DNA of 64,000 nt from Arthrobacter zhaoxinii (GCF_025244925.1 NZ_CP104275.1:1612001-1676000); one strand, 5' to 3'. Counted from the stretch's first letter, positions 34,468-44,231 are shown. Translations and numbers: made by a program. Notes: generated from the letters alone by a model not told the origin.

Positions 34468-34955
34468 GCCACAGCGCCGGACGGAGCCCAGACCGCGTCC
34501 AGCTTGTCGCCGGCCTCTCCCTCGGAAACACCGAGCGACAGGGAAATCTCCGTCAGCAGCGGCCTGCGGGCATGCCGGAGCATCTCCCGCTCGGCCTGCG
34601 AGAGACCGCGGTCCGCCTCGCGCAGCATCAGGTTGCGGACCACGGCGGCTATCACCATCGGATCACCGGTGGCAATCTTCTCCGCGTTGTCCTTGTACCG
34701 GCGGGACCATTGGGCATCTTCCTTGTCCGCCGGAGCGCGAAGGACGCCAAACAGCGTCTCGAGTCCCGCCCGGTCCAGGACCGGACGGAGGCCGACGTGG
34801 TCCACCTGGTCAACGGGCACCCAGACCATCAGGTGGGAGGACTGGACCTCCAGGACAATGCAGTTCTTCTGCATGCGCGGATGGGTTTGGAAAGAGCTGA
34901 CAACGGCGGGGCCATGATGGGGGTGGACCAGGATCTGGCCTTTGGAAAATGGCAA
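34464..34955 (-). CDS. carD: CarD family transcriptional regulator
   Basis: A 163-residue protein binding the RNA polymerase beta subunit and stabilising the open promoter complex. The N-terminal Tudor-like RNAP-interaction domain opens MPFSKGQILVHPHHGPAVV; the C-terminal helical DNA-binding domain has QWSRRYKDNAEKIATGD, with the promoter-contacting Trp of the mycobacterial protein conserved, and RGLSQAEREMLRHARR. Length matches M. tuberculosis CarD. TTG start with GGAGG seven nt upstream. Divergent from hrpB. Confidence 0.9.
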   Translation of the reverse strand: MPFSKGQILVHPHHGPAVVSSFQTHPRMQKNCIVLEVQSSHLMVWVPVDQVDHVGLRPVLDRAGLETLFGVLRAPADKEDAQWSRRYKDNAEKIATGDPMVIAAVVRNLMLREADRGLSQAEREMLRHARRPLLTEISLSLGVSEGEAGDKLDAVWAPSGAVA

Positions 34956-35042
34956 CTGCTACCTCCAGGGAAGAGGAAAGGCAGGGGCGAGTGACGAGAC
35001 CCTTAACATTTTACAGCTTCCGGCAGGAGGCAGAATGGAAGA

Positions 35043-37676
35043 GTGACTTCTCCGGCCTCTCCGCACCCAACCGACCCGCCCTTCGACCTTGCGGGCATCG
35101 GCCGCGGACTGGTTTTTGCCGAGTCGGTCCCGGAGCTCGCTGCGGTGCTGAGCGGCGGTGCCGGTGATACGCGCGGCGGCACCGCCGTCGTCCAGGCGCC
35201 GCCGGGAACCGGCAAGACCACCCTGGTGCCGCCGCTCGTGGCGAACATCCTCGCCGGCGGCGGAACCCGGCCGCGGGTGGTGGTCACCCAGCCCCGCCGC
35301 GTGGCCGTCCGCTCGGCGGCCCGCCGGCTCGCAGCCCTTGACGGCACGGCCCTCGGCGGACGGATCGGCTACACGGTCCGGGGCGAGAGCCGCACGGGTC
35401 CTTCTCCGCTGGTGGAATTCGTGACCCCGGGCATCCTGCTGCGCCGCCTGCTGGCCGATCCGGGCCTGGAAGGAACCGCCGCGGTCATCCTGGACGAGGT
35501 CCACGAACGCGGCCTGGAAACGGACCTGCTCCTGGGCATGCTCACCGAAGTCCGCCAGCTGCGCGAGGACCTGACCCTCGTGGCCATGTCCGCCACCCTC
35601 GATGCGCCGCGTTTTGCCGCACTGATCGGGGCGCCCGACGGCGGCGGCCCGGCTCCCGTCATCGGCTGCCCCTCGGCGCTCCATCCGCTGGAAACGGTCT
35701 GGGTGCCTCCGCCGGTGCCGCGGCTCGACGACCGCGGAGTCCCCCGCGGCTTCCTGGACCATGTCGCGGACACCGCCCTGGCCGCACACTTGCGGGCCGT
35801 CAGCAGGAACCCCGGGACCGATGCCCTGGTGTTTGTGCCCGGTGCACGCGAGGTGTCCACTGTGGCGGACCGGCTGCGTTCACGGGCGCCGGCCGGAACC
35901 GAAGTGCTGGAGCTGCACGGACAGATTCCTCCGGCCGAGCAGGACCGGGCGGTTTCCGGCCGCGGTCCCGGCGAACCGGCCCGCATCATCGTGTCCACGT
36001 CCCTGGCGGAGTCCTCGCTGACGGTGCCGGGCGTGCGGCTGGTCATCGACTCGGGCCTGGCCCGCGAACCGCGCAGGGACGCGCTGCGCGGCATGTCCGG
36101 CCTCGTCACCCTGTCCTGTTCGCGCGCCTCCGCCGAGCAGCGGGCCGGCCGCGCCGCCCGGCTCGGCCCCGGAACCGTGGTCCGCTGCTACGACGACAAG
36201 GCATTCGGGGCTGCGCCCGCACACCAGACTCCGGAAATCGCCGTCGCCGACCTCACGGCGGCTGCCCTGGTGCTGGCCTGCTGGGGTGCACCGGCGGGTG
36301 AGGGGCTGTCCCTGCCCGATGCGCCGCCGCCGGCCGCCATGCGGGACGCCGTCGAGGTGCTGCGCGGGATCGGCGCCGTGGACGCCAAGGGGCAGGCGAC
36401 CGCCCGGGGCAAGACCCTCGCGCACGTACCGGCCGATCCGCGGCTGGCCCGCGCCCTGCTCGACGGCGCCGGTGCGGTGGGCGCTCGGACTGCGGCCGAG
36501 GCCGTTGCCCTGCTCGCGGGGGACAACCGGGCACCCGGAGCGGACCTGACCCGCCTGCTCGCCGGGCTGCGGACCGGCCGCGAGCCCGGGGAACGGCGCT
36601 GGGCCGACGACGTCCGGCGGCTGGAGCAGCTAGCCCGCCGGGAGAAGGGAAATGCGCCGGCCGCGGCGGGAGTTTCCCCCGGCGAAGCCCTCGGATACGT
36701 GATTGCCCTGGCCTTCCCGGACCGGATTGCGCGGCGCGTTCCCGGCTCCGGCCCCGAGCGGTACCTGCTGGCCTCCGGAACCCGCGCCGGACTTCCCGCC
36801 GGCAGCTCCCTCACAGGCTCTGACTGGCTGGCCGTCGCCGACGTCGCCCGGGCCGAGGGGCGGGACGCCGCCGGCACCGGTGCCGTCATCCGCGCCGCCG
36901 CCCCCCTGGCCTTCGACACTGCGGAAGCGGCTGCCGAACACCTCGTGACGGACGCGGTGGAGGCAGACTTCGCCGGCGGCCGGGTCACCGCGCGCCGGGA
37001 ACACCGGCTCGGCGCGATCCTGCTTGGCTCCACCCCGGTACGCCCGTCCGCCGAGGAGGGACGCGCCGCCGTCGCCCGCGCCCTGACGGCACGGGGCCTG
37101 GACCTGATCGGATTCTCGGGCGGCGCCGATGCCTTGCGCCGGCGCCTGGCCCTGCTGCACCGGGAACTGGGGGATCCGTGGCCGGACGTCAGCGAGCCGG
37201 CCCTGCTGGCCGGGCTCCAGGACTGGCTCGGCCCCGAACTGGACGCACTGGCCCGAGGAGCCTCCGCCAACAGCATCGACCTCACCGATCCACTGCGGCG
37301 CCTGCTGCCCTGGCCGGATGCATCCCGGCTGGGCAGCCTGGTCCCGGAGCGGCTTGAGGTTCCCAGCGGTTCCCGGGTCCGCATCGACTACCCGCCGGCG
37401 GAGGACGACGGCGGCCGGCCGGTGGTTGCGGTGAAGCTGCAGGAATGCTTCGGCTGGGCCGAAACGCCGCGGCTGGTGGAGGGGCGGGTGCCCGTGCTCT
37501 TCCATCTGCTGTCCCCGGCCGGCCGGCCCCTGGCTGTTACCGATGACCTGGCGTCCTTCTGGTCCGGTCCTTATGCCCAGGTTCGGGCCGAAATGCGCGG
37601 GCGGTATCCCCGGCACCCGTGGCCCGAGGATCCGTGGTCCGCCAAGGCCACCGCCAGGACAAAGGCCCGGATGTAA
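35043..37676 (+). CDS. hrpB: ATP-dependent helicase HrpB
   Basis: An 877-residue DExH-box RNA helicase of the HrpB group. Walker A APPGTGKTTLVPP near residue 57, motif Ia VVVTQPRRVAVRSAARRLA, DExH motif ILDEVHERGLETDLLLGML near 150, SAT motif AMSATLD, and motif VI SAEQRAGRAARLGPG, then the helicase-associated domain and the HrpB-specific C-terminal domain (WPEDPWSAKAT at the end). The cellular role of HrpB is poorly defined; it is not the HrpA needed for stalled ribosomes. GTG start at 35043, giving MTSPASPHPTDPPFDL. It converges on the ManA-like gene 8 nt away. Confidence 0.93.
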   Translation: MTSPASPHPTDPPFDLAGIGRGLVFAESVPELAAVLSGGAGDTRGGTAVVQAPPGTGKTTLVPPLVANILAGGGTRPRVVVTQPRRVAVRSAARRLAALDGTALGGRIGYTVRGESRTGPSPLVEFVTPGILLRRLLADPGLEGTAAVILDEVHERGLETDLLLGMLTEVRQLREDLTLVAMSATLDAPRFAALIGAPDGGGPAPVIGCPSALHPLETVWVPPPVPRLDDRGVPRGFLDHVADTALAAHLRAVSRNPGTDALVFVPGAREVSTVADRLRSRAPAGTEVLELHGQIPPAEQDRAVSGRGPGEPARIIVSTSLAESSLTVPGVRLVIDSGLAREPRRDALRGMSGLVTLSCSRASAEQRAGRAARLGPGTVVRCYDDKAFGAAPAHQTPEIAVADLTAAALVLACWGAPAGEGLSLPDAPPPAAMRDAVEVLRGIGAVDAKGQATARGKTLAHVPADPRLARALLDGAGAVGARTAAEAVALLAGDNRAPGADLTRLLAGLRTGREPGERRWADDVRRLEQLARREKGNAPAAAGVSPGEALGYVIALAFPDRIARRVPGSGPERYLLASGTRAGLPAGSSLTGSDWLAVADVARAEGRDAAGTGAVIRAAAPLAFDTAEAAAEHLVTDAVEADFAGGRVTARREHRLGAILLGSTPVRPSAEEGRAAVARALTARGLDLIGFSGGADALRRRLALLHRELGDPWPDVSEPALLAGLQDWLGPELDALARGASANSIDLTDPLRRLLPWPDASRLGSLVPERLEVPSGSRVRIDYPPAEDDGGRPVVAVKLQECFGWAETPRLVEGRVPVLFHLLSPAGRPLAVTDDLASFWSGPYAQVRAEMRGRYPRHPWPEDPWSAKATARTKARM

Positions 37677-37684
37677 CCCTGGCG

Positions 37685-38851
37685 CTAGCGTGCCGACGCG
37701 CTGAAGAGCTGTGCCGAGCCCTCGACGTCGGCCGTGGTCGGGTCGCCCAGGTAGAGCATGCTCGCGCCCTGCTCCAGGAACGTGCTCACGTCACCCACCG
37801 TGACCCTCGCTTCGCCCAGTGCGGCAAGCACCACGGTGAAACGTTCCAGCGGGATGGTTGCTGTGCCGCCGTCGATCACTGTCCGCCGCAGGTCCAGATC
37901 GTCGCTCCAGAGCGGAATACGTTCCTGGCACTCAGTGATACGTGCCACCTCCAGCGGAGCCGGGCCGGGCTGGCCGCTGCCCAGAATCTGCTGCAGCTCG
38001 GCGATGTCTACGTAGTCCTTGGTCAGCCCTGCCTTCAGGGCATTGTGCGAGAGGCCCATCACCACCATCGCCTGCCCGGACAGATAGGAGTGCAGGCAGC
38101 CGGCAGGCGTGACCATTGCCTGCCCCGGGGCCAGCTTGATGAGGTTCATGCAGATGGCTATGAGGATCCCGCGGTCGCCGGGGAAAAGCGGCGCCAGCCG
38201 GCGGAAGACGGCAGCTGCATCTGCGGCAAGACCCTCGGTCTCCGTCACGGCAGCCACGGCAGCCTCGGTTTCCCGGAGTGCCCGGGCAACCTCGGACGGC
38301 TCCATGCGGAGAAGGGCATGCACCGGCAGCTCATGGCGGAACGTCAACAAGGCGCGAAGCCACGGAAGGTCCACTCCGTCGGCAATGGCCCGCAGTTCTT
38401 CCCTCGTGCGCTCTCCGGACAGCACACGCAGGGGCGTGAGTGCCACCGCCACTTCGAACTTGGCGTATCTGTCCTTGTAGTTCCGGTTTCCGGCGCCCAG
38501 AGGGACCCCGCGGGTCTGCTCACGGACGTAGCCGGCCAACGCCTGGTCCGGCTGCGGGTGCAGCTGGATGGACTTGGGCACATCCGCGTCCAGGAGATGC
38601 ATCCGGAAAGGGATAGGGCGCACCGGCAGCGCCTCCGGAGCAGTGAAATTGTGCGGGTGGGCGGCAATCAGCCGATCGAGGGCACCGGGCAGGTCATCGG
38701 GATCCCAGGCAATGACGGCTCCTGTAGCGGAAGGAGCATCGTGCCGGTCATCTTTTCCGTGCTGCGCGCCTGCGCCGGCATCCCCCTTCAACGCGTTCAT
38801 TGCAGCGGAAGGGTTGCGGGTTTCCCTCACCACTCCGTAGACGGCAGTCAT
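37685..38851 (-). CDS. manA: Divergent mannose-6-phosphate isomerase-like protein
   Basis: A 388-residue type I phosphomannose isomerase homologue, expected to interconvert mannose 6-phosphate and fructose 6-phosphate. Zinc-site pieces are recognisable: KSIQLHPQPDQALAGY (Gln and His ligands), KFEVAVALTPLRVLSG (Glu, normally KPELICAL) and PAGCLHSYLSGQAMVVMGLSHNALKAGLTKDYVD (His). The start of the family, with its WG and ELWIGAHP motifs, is missing or replaced by an unrelated polar segment of about 45 residues. It may be a specialised paralogue or an altered enzyme; isomerase activity is uncertain. Confidence 0.75.
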   Translation of the reverse strand: MTAVYGVVRETRNPSAAMNALKGDAGAGAQHGKDDRHDAPSATGAVIAWDPDDLPGALDRLIAAHPHNFTAPEALPVRPIPFRMHLLDADVPKSIQLHPQPDQALAGYVREQTRGVPLGAGNRNYKDRYAKFEVAVALTPLRVLSGERTREELRAIADGVDLPWLRALLTFRHELPVHALLRMEPSEVARALRETEAAVAAVTETEGLAADAAAVFRRLAPLFPGDRGILIAICMNLIKLAPGQAMVTPAGCLHSYLSGQAMVVMGLSHNALKAGLTKDYVDIAELQQILGSGQPGPAPLEVARITECQERIPLWSDDLDLRRTVIDGGTATIPLERFTVVLAALGEARVTVGDVSTFLEQGASMLYLGDPTTADVEGSAQLFSASAR

Positions 38852-39182
38852 GGATGCAGTGCCCCCTTCCGGACGGCGGGAGGAGTCAATGCAACGGGGG
38901 AGAAGAAGACCTTCAACTCAAATCACCGGGATCTTGCTTATGTCGCTGGTGGACGCCGAAGCGGCTTCCTTGGACGCACAAACTTCCGTTCAATTTTAGC
39001 GGGTTTTGGGTGCGGCGCGAAGAGCCCGGGCTTTGGTTTTCGGTGATCTCAGTAACCCGTCCCATGATCTCCCCGCCCGCCCCGGAACGTTCCGCCGGCC
39101 GCGCCACCACCGCAAACCTCCCCGTCATTAGCTGCACTCAATGCAATAATTAACGAAATACTTACACATCCGAAAGAAGCAG
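38852..39182. promoter_or_regulatory. Divergent intergenic region manA-like / antiporter
   Basis: 331 bp between two divergent genes, with no open frame worth calling. An AT-rich block at about 39143-39170 just before the antiporter, with a small TGCA-CTCAA-TGCA inverted repeat at its left edge, probably carries that gene's promoter. A TAAAAT on the minus strand near 38990-39000 could serve the ManA-like gene. No riboswitch or operator was recognised. Confidence 0.35.
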
Positions 39183-40826
39183 GTGCGGAGATGGAATACG
39201 CGGCGCGGTCGGTCCGAAGCAAGCTCCGAGCGGACGGCTGAGCCGGTGGATTTCCTCATACTCCTGATCGGACTGCTTTTCGGAACCGTGCTGGCCGCGG
39301 GGATCGGTGAGCGCATCCGGCTGCCGTATCCGGTACTGATGCTGATTTCCTCGGCCCTCATCGCGTTCCTGCCGATCATTCCCGAAGTCCACATCAACCC
39401 GGAACTGATCCTTCCCCTCTTCCTTCCGCCGCTGCTCTTCGCCGCCGCGCAGCGCAGCTCCTGGTCCGTCTTCCGGCTGCGCTGGCGCTCCCTGGTGCTG
39501 CTGGCCGTGGCGCTGGTGGCGGTCACCGTGGCCGTGGTGGCCGGCGTCTCCTGGGCGATGGTTCCGGCGCTCGGGCTTCCCGCCGCAATTGCGCTAGGCG
39601 CTATCGTTGCCCCGCCCGACCCGGTGGCTGTGGAAGCGGTCGCGCGGAAGGTCCGGATGCCGCGGCGGCTGATCACCGTGCTGCAGACCGAGGGCCTGTT
39701 CAACGACGCGATCGCCATTGTCATCTTCCAGGCTGCCGTTGCGGCGAGTACCAGCGGCGGGCACGTGGGCTGGGACGTGGTGCCGGACTTCCTCATCGCC
39801 GCGGCCGGCGCCGTGGTGCTGGGCCTGGCAATGGCGTGGGTTGTCGGCAGCCTCAACCGCTTTGTGCCGAACCTGGTGGCACGCTCGGCGTCCACCCTCG
39901 TTGCACCCTTCGCCGTCTACCTGCTCGCCGAAGAGGTGCACTTCTCCGGAGTGGTCGCCGTCGTCGTCACCGCGTTGGAACTGGGCCGCCGTGCCCGCCC
40001 GCAGGACTCGGAGGAGCGCCTGACCCGCACCGCGTTCTGGGACGTGGTGGAGCTGCTGACCACCGGTGCCGCGTTCGGCCTGGTGGGCATCGAGATGCGG
40101 TACATCATCGAGGACGAGGGCGCCGAGCTGCTGAGTTTCATCCCCGGCATCCTGGCCGTGTGCGCGGCCGTGCTGCTGGTCCGGTTCCTGTGGATGATGG
40201 CGATCTACCGGATGGGCGGGACCGAAAAGAACCACGTGCCGGGTTCGCTGAAAGAGGTCCTGGTCCTTTCCTGGTGCGGCATGCGCGGCCTGGCAACCCT
40301 GGCGCTTGCCCTCGCCCTGCCGGGCACCACGCTTGCCGGAGACGCGCTGCCCGGACGCAACTTCGTCGTCGCCTGCGCCTGCGCGGTCCTGGTGGTGACC
40401 TTGGTGGTACCGGGATTGACGCTGCCGTGGCTGATGCGGGCCCTGAAGCTGCCCAACGACCATAAAGAGGCCGACCGGATGGAACGCGAACTCGCGCTCC
40501 GGGCCGAACGGGTCGCCGTCGAGACCATGAAGCGTTCGGCAGCCATCCAGCAGCTGCCGCCGGACCGACGCGCCGCCCTGGCCAAGCGGATGGCTTCGCT
40601 GCACTCCATGCTGGAGAGCGACGAAGAGGACGAATCGCAGAAGATGCTGGACCGCAAGGCAACCCTGGAAATCATGGACGTGGTCCAGCGCGAAGCCATG
40701 GACGCCGCGCGCCGCGAAGTACTTGACGCCCGCCGGCAGCGCGGCATGGATCCGGAGGCCGTGGACCGCGTGCTGCGCCGCCTGGATCTGCGCACCGTCA
40801 CCATGGACCGCCCCGAACGCCACTAG
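39183..40826 (+). CDS. Na+/H+ antiporter, CPA1 (NhaP/NhaO-like) family
   Basis: A 547-residue membrane protein exchanging protons for Na+ (or K+) for pH and salt tolerance. About twelve membrane helices; family signatures GERIRLPYPVLMLI, FLPPLLFAAAQR, AIVAPPDPVAVEAVARK, LQTEGLFNDAIAIV (the ND ion-binding pair) and SWCGMRGLATLALALALP. The last 110 residues form a charged, helical cytoplasmic tail (ADRMERELALRAERVAVE onward). The start is uncertain: GTG 39183 follows AAGAAG, while GTG 39246 would begin at VDFLILLIGLL, immediately before the first helix. Confidence 0.9.
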   Translation: MRRWNTRRGRSEASSERTAEPVDFLILLIGLLFGTVLAAGIGERIRLPYPVLMLISSALIAFLPIIPEVHINPELILPLFLPPLLFAAAQRSSWSVFRLRWRSLVLLAVALVAVTVAVVAGVSWAMVPALGLPAAIALGAIVAPPDPVAVEAVARKVRMPRRLITVLQTEGLFNDAIAIVIFQAAVAASTSGGHVGWDVVPDFLIAAAGAVVLGLAMAWVVGSLNRFVPNLVARSASTLVAPFAVYLLAEEVHFSGVVAVVVTALELGRRARPQDSEERLTRTAFWDVVELLTTGAAFGLVGIEMRYIIEDEGAELLSFIPGILAVCAAVLLVRFLWMMAIYRMGGTEKNHVPGSLKEVLVLSWCGMRGLATLALALALPGTTLAGDALPGRNFVVACACAVLVVTLVVPGLTLPWLMRALKLPNDHKEADRMERELALRAERVAVETMKRSAAIQQLPPDRRAALAKRMASLHSMLESDEEDESQKMLDRKATLEIMDVVQREAMDAARREVLDARRQRGMDPEAVDRVLRRLDLRTVTMDRPERH

Positions 40827-40837
40827 ACTTCCCCAAC

Positions 40838-41164
40838 ATGAGTAAGAACGTGGAAGCCTGGCCGCATCTCGGCACTGCCTGGCTCGTGCAGTCCGCAGCG
40901 GCGGCGGTGCTGGCCGTGACCGTCGTCGTCCTGCAGCTGTGGATCTTTCCCGAAAGGGTGCAGGCCACCGTCCTGCTGGGCCTGATCCTGGGCTCGGCGG
41001 TGATGCTGCTGCTCTCCGCCCCGCTGGTTTTCGAGTGGCTGCGTCAGCGGTTCCAGCGTCCCTGGGTGTCGCTGGTTCTGACGGCAGCGGCCGCCATCGC
41101 GGGCGGCTGCTGGCTGGTGGTGCTGTTTGTGCTGGGGTTCGGACTCCTGGTCACCGGGTTCTAG
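40838..41164 (+). CDS. Small membrane protein of unknown function
   Basis: A 108-residue protein with three hydrophobic segments (about 15-36, 44-65 and 78-107) and a short basic loop LRQRFQRP. No family recognised. It begins 11 nt after the antiporter stop and is probably co-transcribed with it, which suggests an accessory role at the membrane; this is inference from position only. Confidence 0.72.
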   Translation: MSKNVEAWPHLGTAWLVQSAAAAVLAVTVVVLQLWIFPERVQATVLLGLILGSAVMLLLSAPLVFEWLRQRFQRPWVSLVLTAAAAIAGGCWLVVLFVLGFGLLVTGF

Positions 41165-41309
41165 CGCACCACGGCTTTCCGCGTTGGGCGAATATCCCGA
41201 ACGCTTGATCCTTCAACCACGTACGATGGCAGGCCGGGCCCGCTGAAGTGCCGTCCGTCCCCGCGCCCTCCAAGCGGCGCCCGCGCACCATGAATAGGAC
41301 TCTGCCTCC

Positions 41310-42812
41310 TTGAGTATCGATCCCTCCGCAACACCCGTGTCCACTGCCGGAACCGCCCGGCGCGCACGAAAGAAGCCGGCCCCGGCCACGCTGGATCCGC
41401 GCACCAAGACCGTGATCGGGCTGCTGCTCGTCTCCTCGTTCGTGGTCATCCTGAACGAAACGATCATGAGCGTGGCGCTGCCCCGGCTCATGGCTGACCT
41501 GGACATCACTGCGGGAACCGCCCAGTGGCTGACCACCGGCTTTATGCTGACCATGGCCGTGGTCATTCCCGCCACCGGCTTCCTGCTGCAGCGGTTCTCC
41601 ATGCGCGGACTGTTCCTGACCGCCATGTCCCTGTTCAGTGCCGGCACGCTGCTGGCGGCGCTGGCTCCGGGGTTCGGCACCCTGCTGGGCGGCCGGATCA
41701 TCCAGGCCGGCGGTACCGCCATTATGCTTCCGCTGCTGATGACCACGGTGCTTAACGCGGTTCCCGCACATAAGCGCGGACAGATGATGGGCACTATTTC
41801 CATCGTTATCGCCGTGGCGCCGGCTATCGGCCCCACGGTCTCCGGCATCATCCTCAGCGCGCTGGACTGGCGCTGGATGTTCTGGCTGGTCCTGCCCATT
41901 GCCCTGCTGTCACTGGCTGTGGGCGCAATGAAGGTCCAGAACCTCACCCAAACCAAGCGCGTGCCCTTCGATGTGCTTTCCATCGTGCTGTCCACCTTCG
42001 CCTTCGGCGGACTCATCTTCGGCCTCAGCAGCATCGGCGAGGCCGCGCAGGGCAAGGAACTGATGCCGCTGTGGATCCCGCTCTCTGTCGGCGTCATCGC
42101 CATGGCCTGCTTCGTTCTGCGCCAGCTCGTGCTCCAGCGCACCGACAGTGCCCTGATGGACCTGCGCACGTTCACCAGCAAGCCCTTCGTGGTGGCGATC
42201 GTTATGGTCCTGGTCTCCATGATGGCCCTGTTCGGCTGCCTGATCGTGCTGCCCCTGTACCTGCAGAACGTGCTGGGACTGGACACGCTGCACACCGGGC
42301 TGCTGCTGCTTCCCGGCGGTGCCGTGATGGCCATCCTGTCGCCCATCGTGGGGAACCTGTTTGACCGCTTCGGTCCCCGCCCGCTGGTGATTCCCGGCGC
42401 CGTGGTGCTCAGCGCCGCCCTGTGGGGCATGACCCTGCTGACGGATGAAACCCCGGTGGGCCTCGTGATCCTGATGCACTGCCTGCTGAACGCCGGGCTG
42501 GGCTTCATCTTCACTCCGCTGTTCACCTCGGCGCTGGGCTCGCTGGACAAGTCCCTGTACTCGCACGGCAGCGCCATCATCAACACGCTGCAGCAGCTTG
42601 CCGGCGCCGCCGGCACTGCTGTCTTCATCACCCTGATGACCACCGGCACGACGGCGGCCCTGGCCGACGGCGCGTCAGCGGTCTCCGCCGCCGCCTCCGG
42701 CGTTCATACGGCGTTCTTCTGGGGTGCGGTGGTCTCCCTCGTCGCCGTCGCGGCGTCGTTCTTCGTCCGCCGGCCCACCAACGAACTGCCGGAAGGCGTG
42801 GCCATCCACTAG
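41310..42812 (+). CDS. MFS drug exporter, DHA2 (EmrB/QacA) family
   Basis: A 500-residue proton-driven exporter with about 13-14 membrane segments. DHA2 motifs: ILNETIMSVALPRLMADLDI in helix 1, AQWLTTGFMLTMAVVIPATGFLLQRF, GGRIIQAGGTAIMLPLL and the motif-C-like IAVAPAIGPTVSGIIL in helix 5. TTG start at 41310, since the nearby ATG 41290 ends at once. Its last 138 bp overlap, on the opposite strand, the end of mftF. It sits at the end of the mycofactocin locus; whether it exports a related product is unknown. Confidence 0.88.
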   Translation: MSIDPSATPVSTAGTARRARKKPAPATLDPRTKTVIGLLLVSSFVVILNETIMSVALPRLMADLDITAGTAQWLTTGFMLTMAVVIPATGFLLQRFSMRGLFLTAMSLFSAGTLLAALAPGFGTLLGGRIIQAGGTAIMLPLLMTTVLNAVPAHKRGQMMGTISIVIAVAPAIGPTVSGIILSALDWRWMFWLVLPIALLSLAVGAMKVQNLTQTKRVPFDVLSIVLSTFAFGGLIFGLSSIGEAAQGKELMPLWIPLSVGVIAMACFVLRQLVLQRTDSALMDLRTFTSKPFVVAIVMVLVSMMALFGCLIVLPLYLQNVLGLDTLHTGLLLLPGGAVMAILSPIVGNLFDRFGPRPLVIPGAVVLSAALWGMTLLTDETPVGLVILMHCLLNAGLGFIFTPLFTSALGSLDKSLYSHGSAIINTLQQLAGAAGTAVFITLMTTGTTAALADGASAVSAAASGVHTAFFWGAVVSLVAVAASFFVRRPTNELPEGVAIH

Positions 42813-44231
42813 CCGCCGCAGGCGCCGCCGGAAACCATGGAGACCGGTGATTTCAGGCCGCAGCGCTCCCACCGAACGTCCCCGGACCGCCCCGAACCAC
42901 ACCCCGGCGCCGTAGGCCAGATCATCCAGGCGGCGGGCAACAGCGAACCGCACCGGATCCAGCTCGGCTCCGGTGCGCCGGTACTCCACGGCGGCGTCCA
43001 CCACTCCGGCGAGGAGCGCTGCCCGGCGCAGGCGCGAGGAAAACAGGCAGCCCGCGGCCGTCAGCGGCCACCAGTGCCGCAGCAGCAGCGCCGATCCCTG
43101 CCCCAGCGCAGCCAGGACCCCCTGTCCCACGAGGACTGCCGCAAGCTGCAGGGGCTTCGGGCTGCGCCGGAGGCGTCGGGCCAGCCGCAGGACCGTGGCC
43201 GCCGCCAGAACGGCGGCCACGGGCAGTGACCAGCGGCGCTGGGCCAGCAGGGCAAAGAGGAACGCGACGCTCCACGGTGCCAGCACCGCCGGGGCCACGT
43301 TGCTGCCGTGCCGCCGGGAAAGCTCGTGCGCCCCGGACCCGTAGAACGTTTTGCGGGCCAGCCACGGCACAAGCTCCCGCCGGTGCTCGTGCCGCGCAGC
43401 CACCGATGGGTCGTAACGCACGCGCTTGCCCTGGCGGACCAGGTTCCAGACCAGATCCACGTCTTCCGCGACGCGCAGTTCGGCGCTGAAGCCGCTGCCC
43501 AGGGCCTCGACACGTCCCACCAGACACGCCGCGGGGAGCCAGGACACCGTCCCGCGCGGATGCACCAGGGCCGGGCGCCTGCCGAGGTCGAGGGAGGAGC
43601 GGGAATCCTCATACCGGCAGATCCACCCGGTGTCATTGCCCGGATTCCAGCCCAGGATCCGCGGCGCCACAAGCGCTACGCCCGGATCGGCGAAATGCCG
43701 CAGCAGTGCAGGAACGGTCCCGGGATCCAGCACCATGTCGGAATCCACAAACGCCACGTAGGGTGTCCGGACCCGTGCCAGCCCGGCATTGCGGGCAGCG
43801 GCCGGCCCCGCGTTCACGGCCAGGGGAACGTACTCGGCGGCGTAGGCGGCCGCGGCGTCGGCGATCGGCTGCGGGGACAAGGAAGCGTCATCCACCACCA
43901 CCACCCGGTGTCCCGGACCGATGCTCTGCAGCAGCCGGCGCAGATGGTCCGGGCGGTCCCGGACGGGCACCACGAACGTCACGGCCGGGTCCGCCGGTGC
44001 CGCAAGGACAGCGGCTGCGGGGTCGGCCATGCCGAAGGCAAGCAGTTTCTCCGCCAGCGCTGCGGAAGGACCGTCGCTAACGGTGAACCCGCCTGTTTCG
44101 AGCAGCTCCCGTGCCGCCGCGCCCGGGAAGAGTACGCGCAGGGGAGAGCCGCCGGTGAGTACCTGGGCACTGCCGCCGACCCGCACGTTTTCGGAGAGCC
44201 GGATGCCGAAGCCGACGGGGAGGCCGGTCAC
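42675..44231 (-). CDS. mftF: Mycofactocin glycosyltransferase MftF
   Basis: A 518-residue GT2-family enzyme that adds beta-1,4-linked glucose units to pre-mycofactocin. An N-terminal PqqD-like segment (IRLSENVRVGGSAQVLTGGSPLRVLFPG) precedes the GT-A domain from about residue 85 (VTFVVPVRDRPDHLRRLLQSI, AAARNAGL, VAFVDSDMVLDPG with the DxD motif, VAEDVDLVWNLVRQG) and two to four C-terminal hydrophobic segments. GTG start overlapping the mftE stop by 4 nt. The frame stays open for about 45 residues beyond the usual end and runs antisense into the MFS gene, giving an Arg/Gly-rich tail. Confidence 0.92.
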   Translation of the reverse strand: MTGLPVGFGIRLSENVRVGGSAQVLTGGSPLRVLFPGAAARELLETGGFTVSDGPSAALAEKLLAFGMADPAAAVLAAPADPAVTFVVPVRDRPDHLRRLLQSIGPGHRVVVVDDASLSPQPIADAAAAYAAEYVPLAVNAGPAAARNAGLARVRTPYVAFVDSDMVLDPGTVPALLRHFADPGVALVAPRILGWNPGNDTGWICRYEDSRSSLDLGRRPALVHPRGTVSWLPAACLVGRVEALGSGFSAELRVAEDVDLVWNLVRQGKRVRYDPSVAARHEHRRELVPWLARKTFYGSGAHELSRRHGSNVAPAVLAPWSVAFLFALLAQRRWSLPVAAVLAAATVLRLARRLRRSPKPLQLAAVLVGQGVLAALGQGSALLLRHWWPLTAAGCLFSSRLRRAALLAGVVDAAVEYRRTGAELDPVRFAVARRLDDLAYGAGVWFGAVRGRSVGALRPEITGLHGFRRRLRRLVDGHAFRQFVGGPADEERRRDGDEGDHRTPEERRMNAGGGGGDR

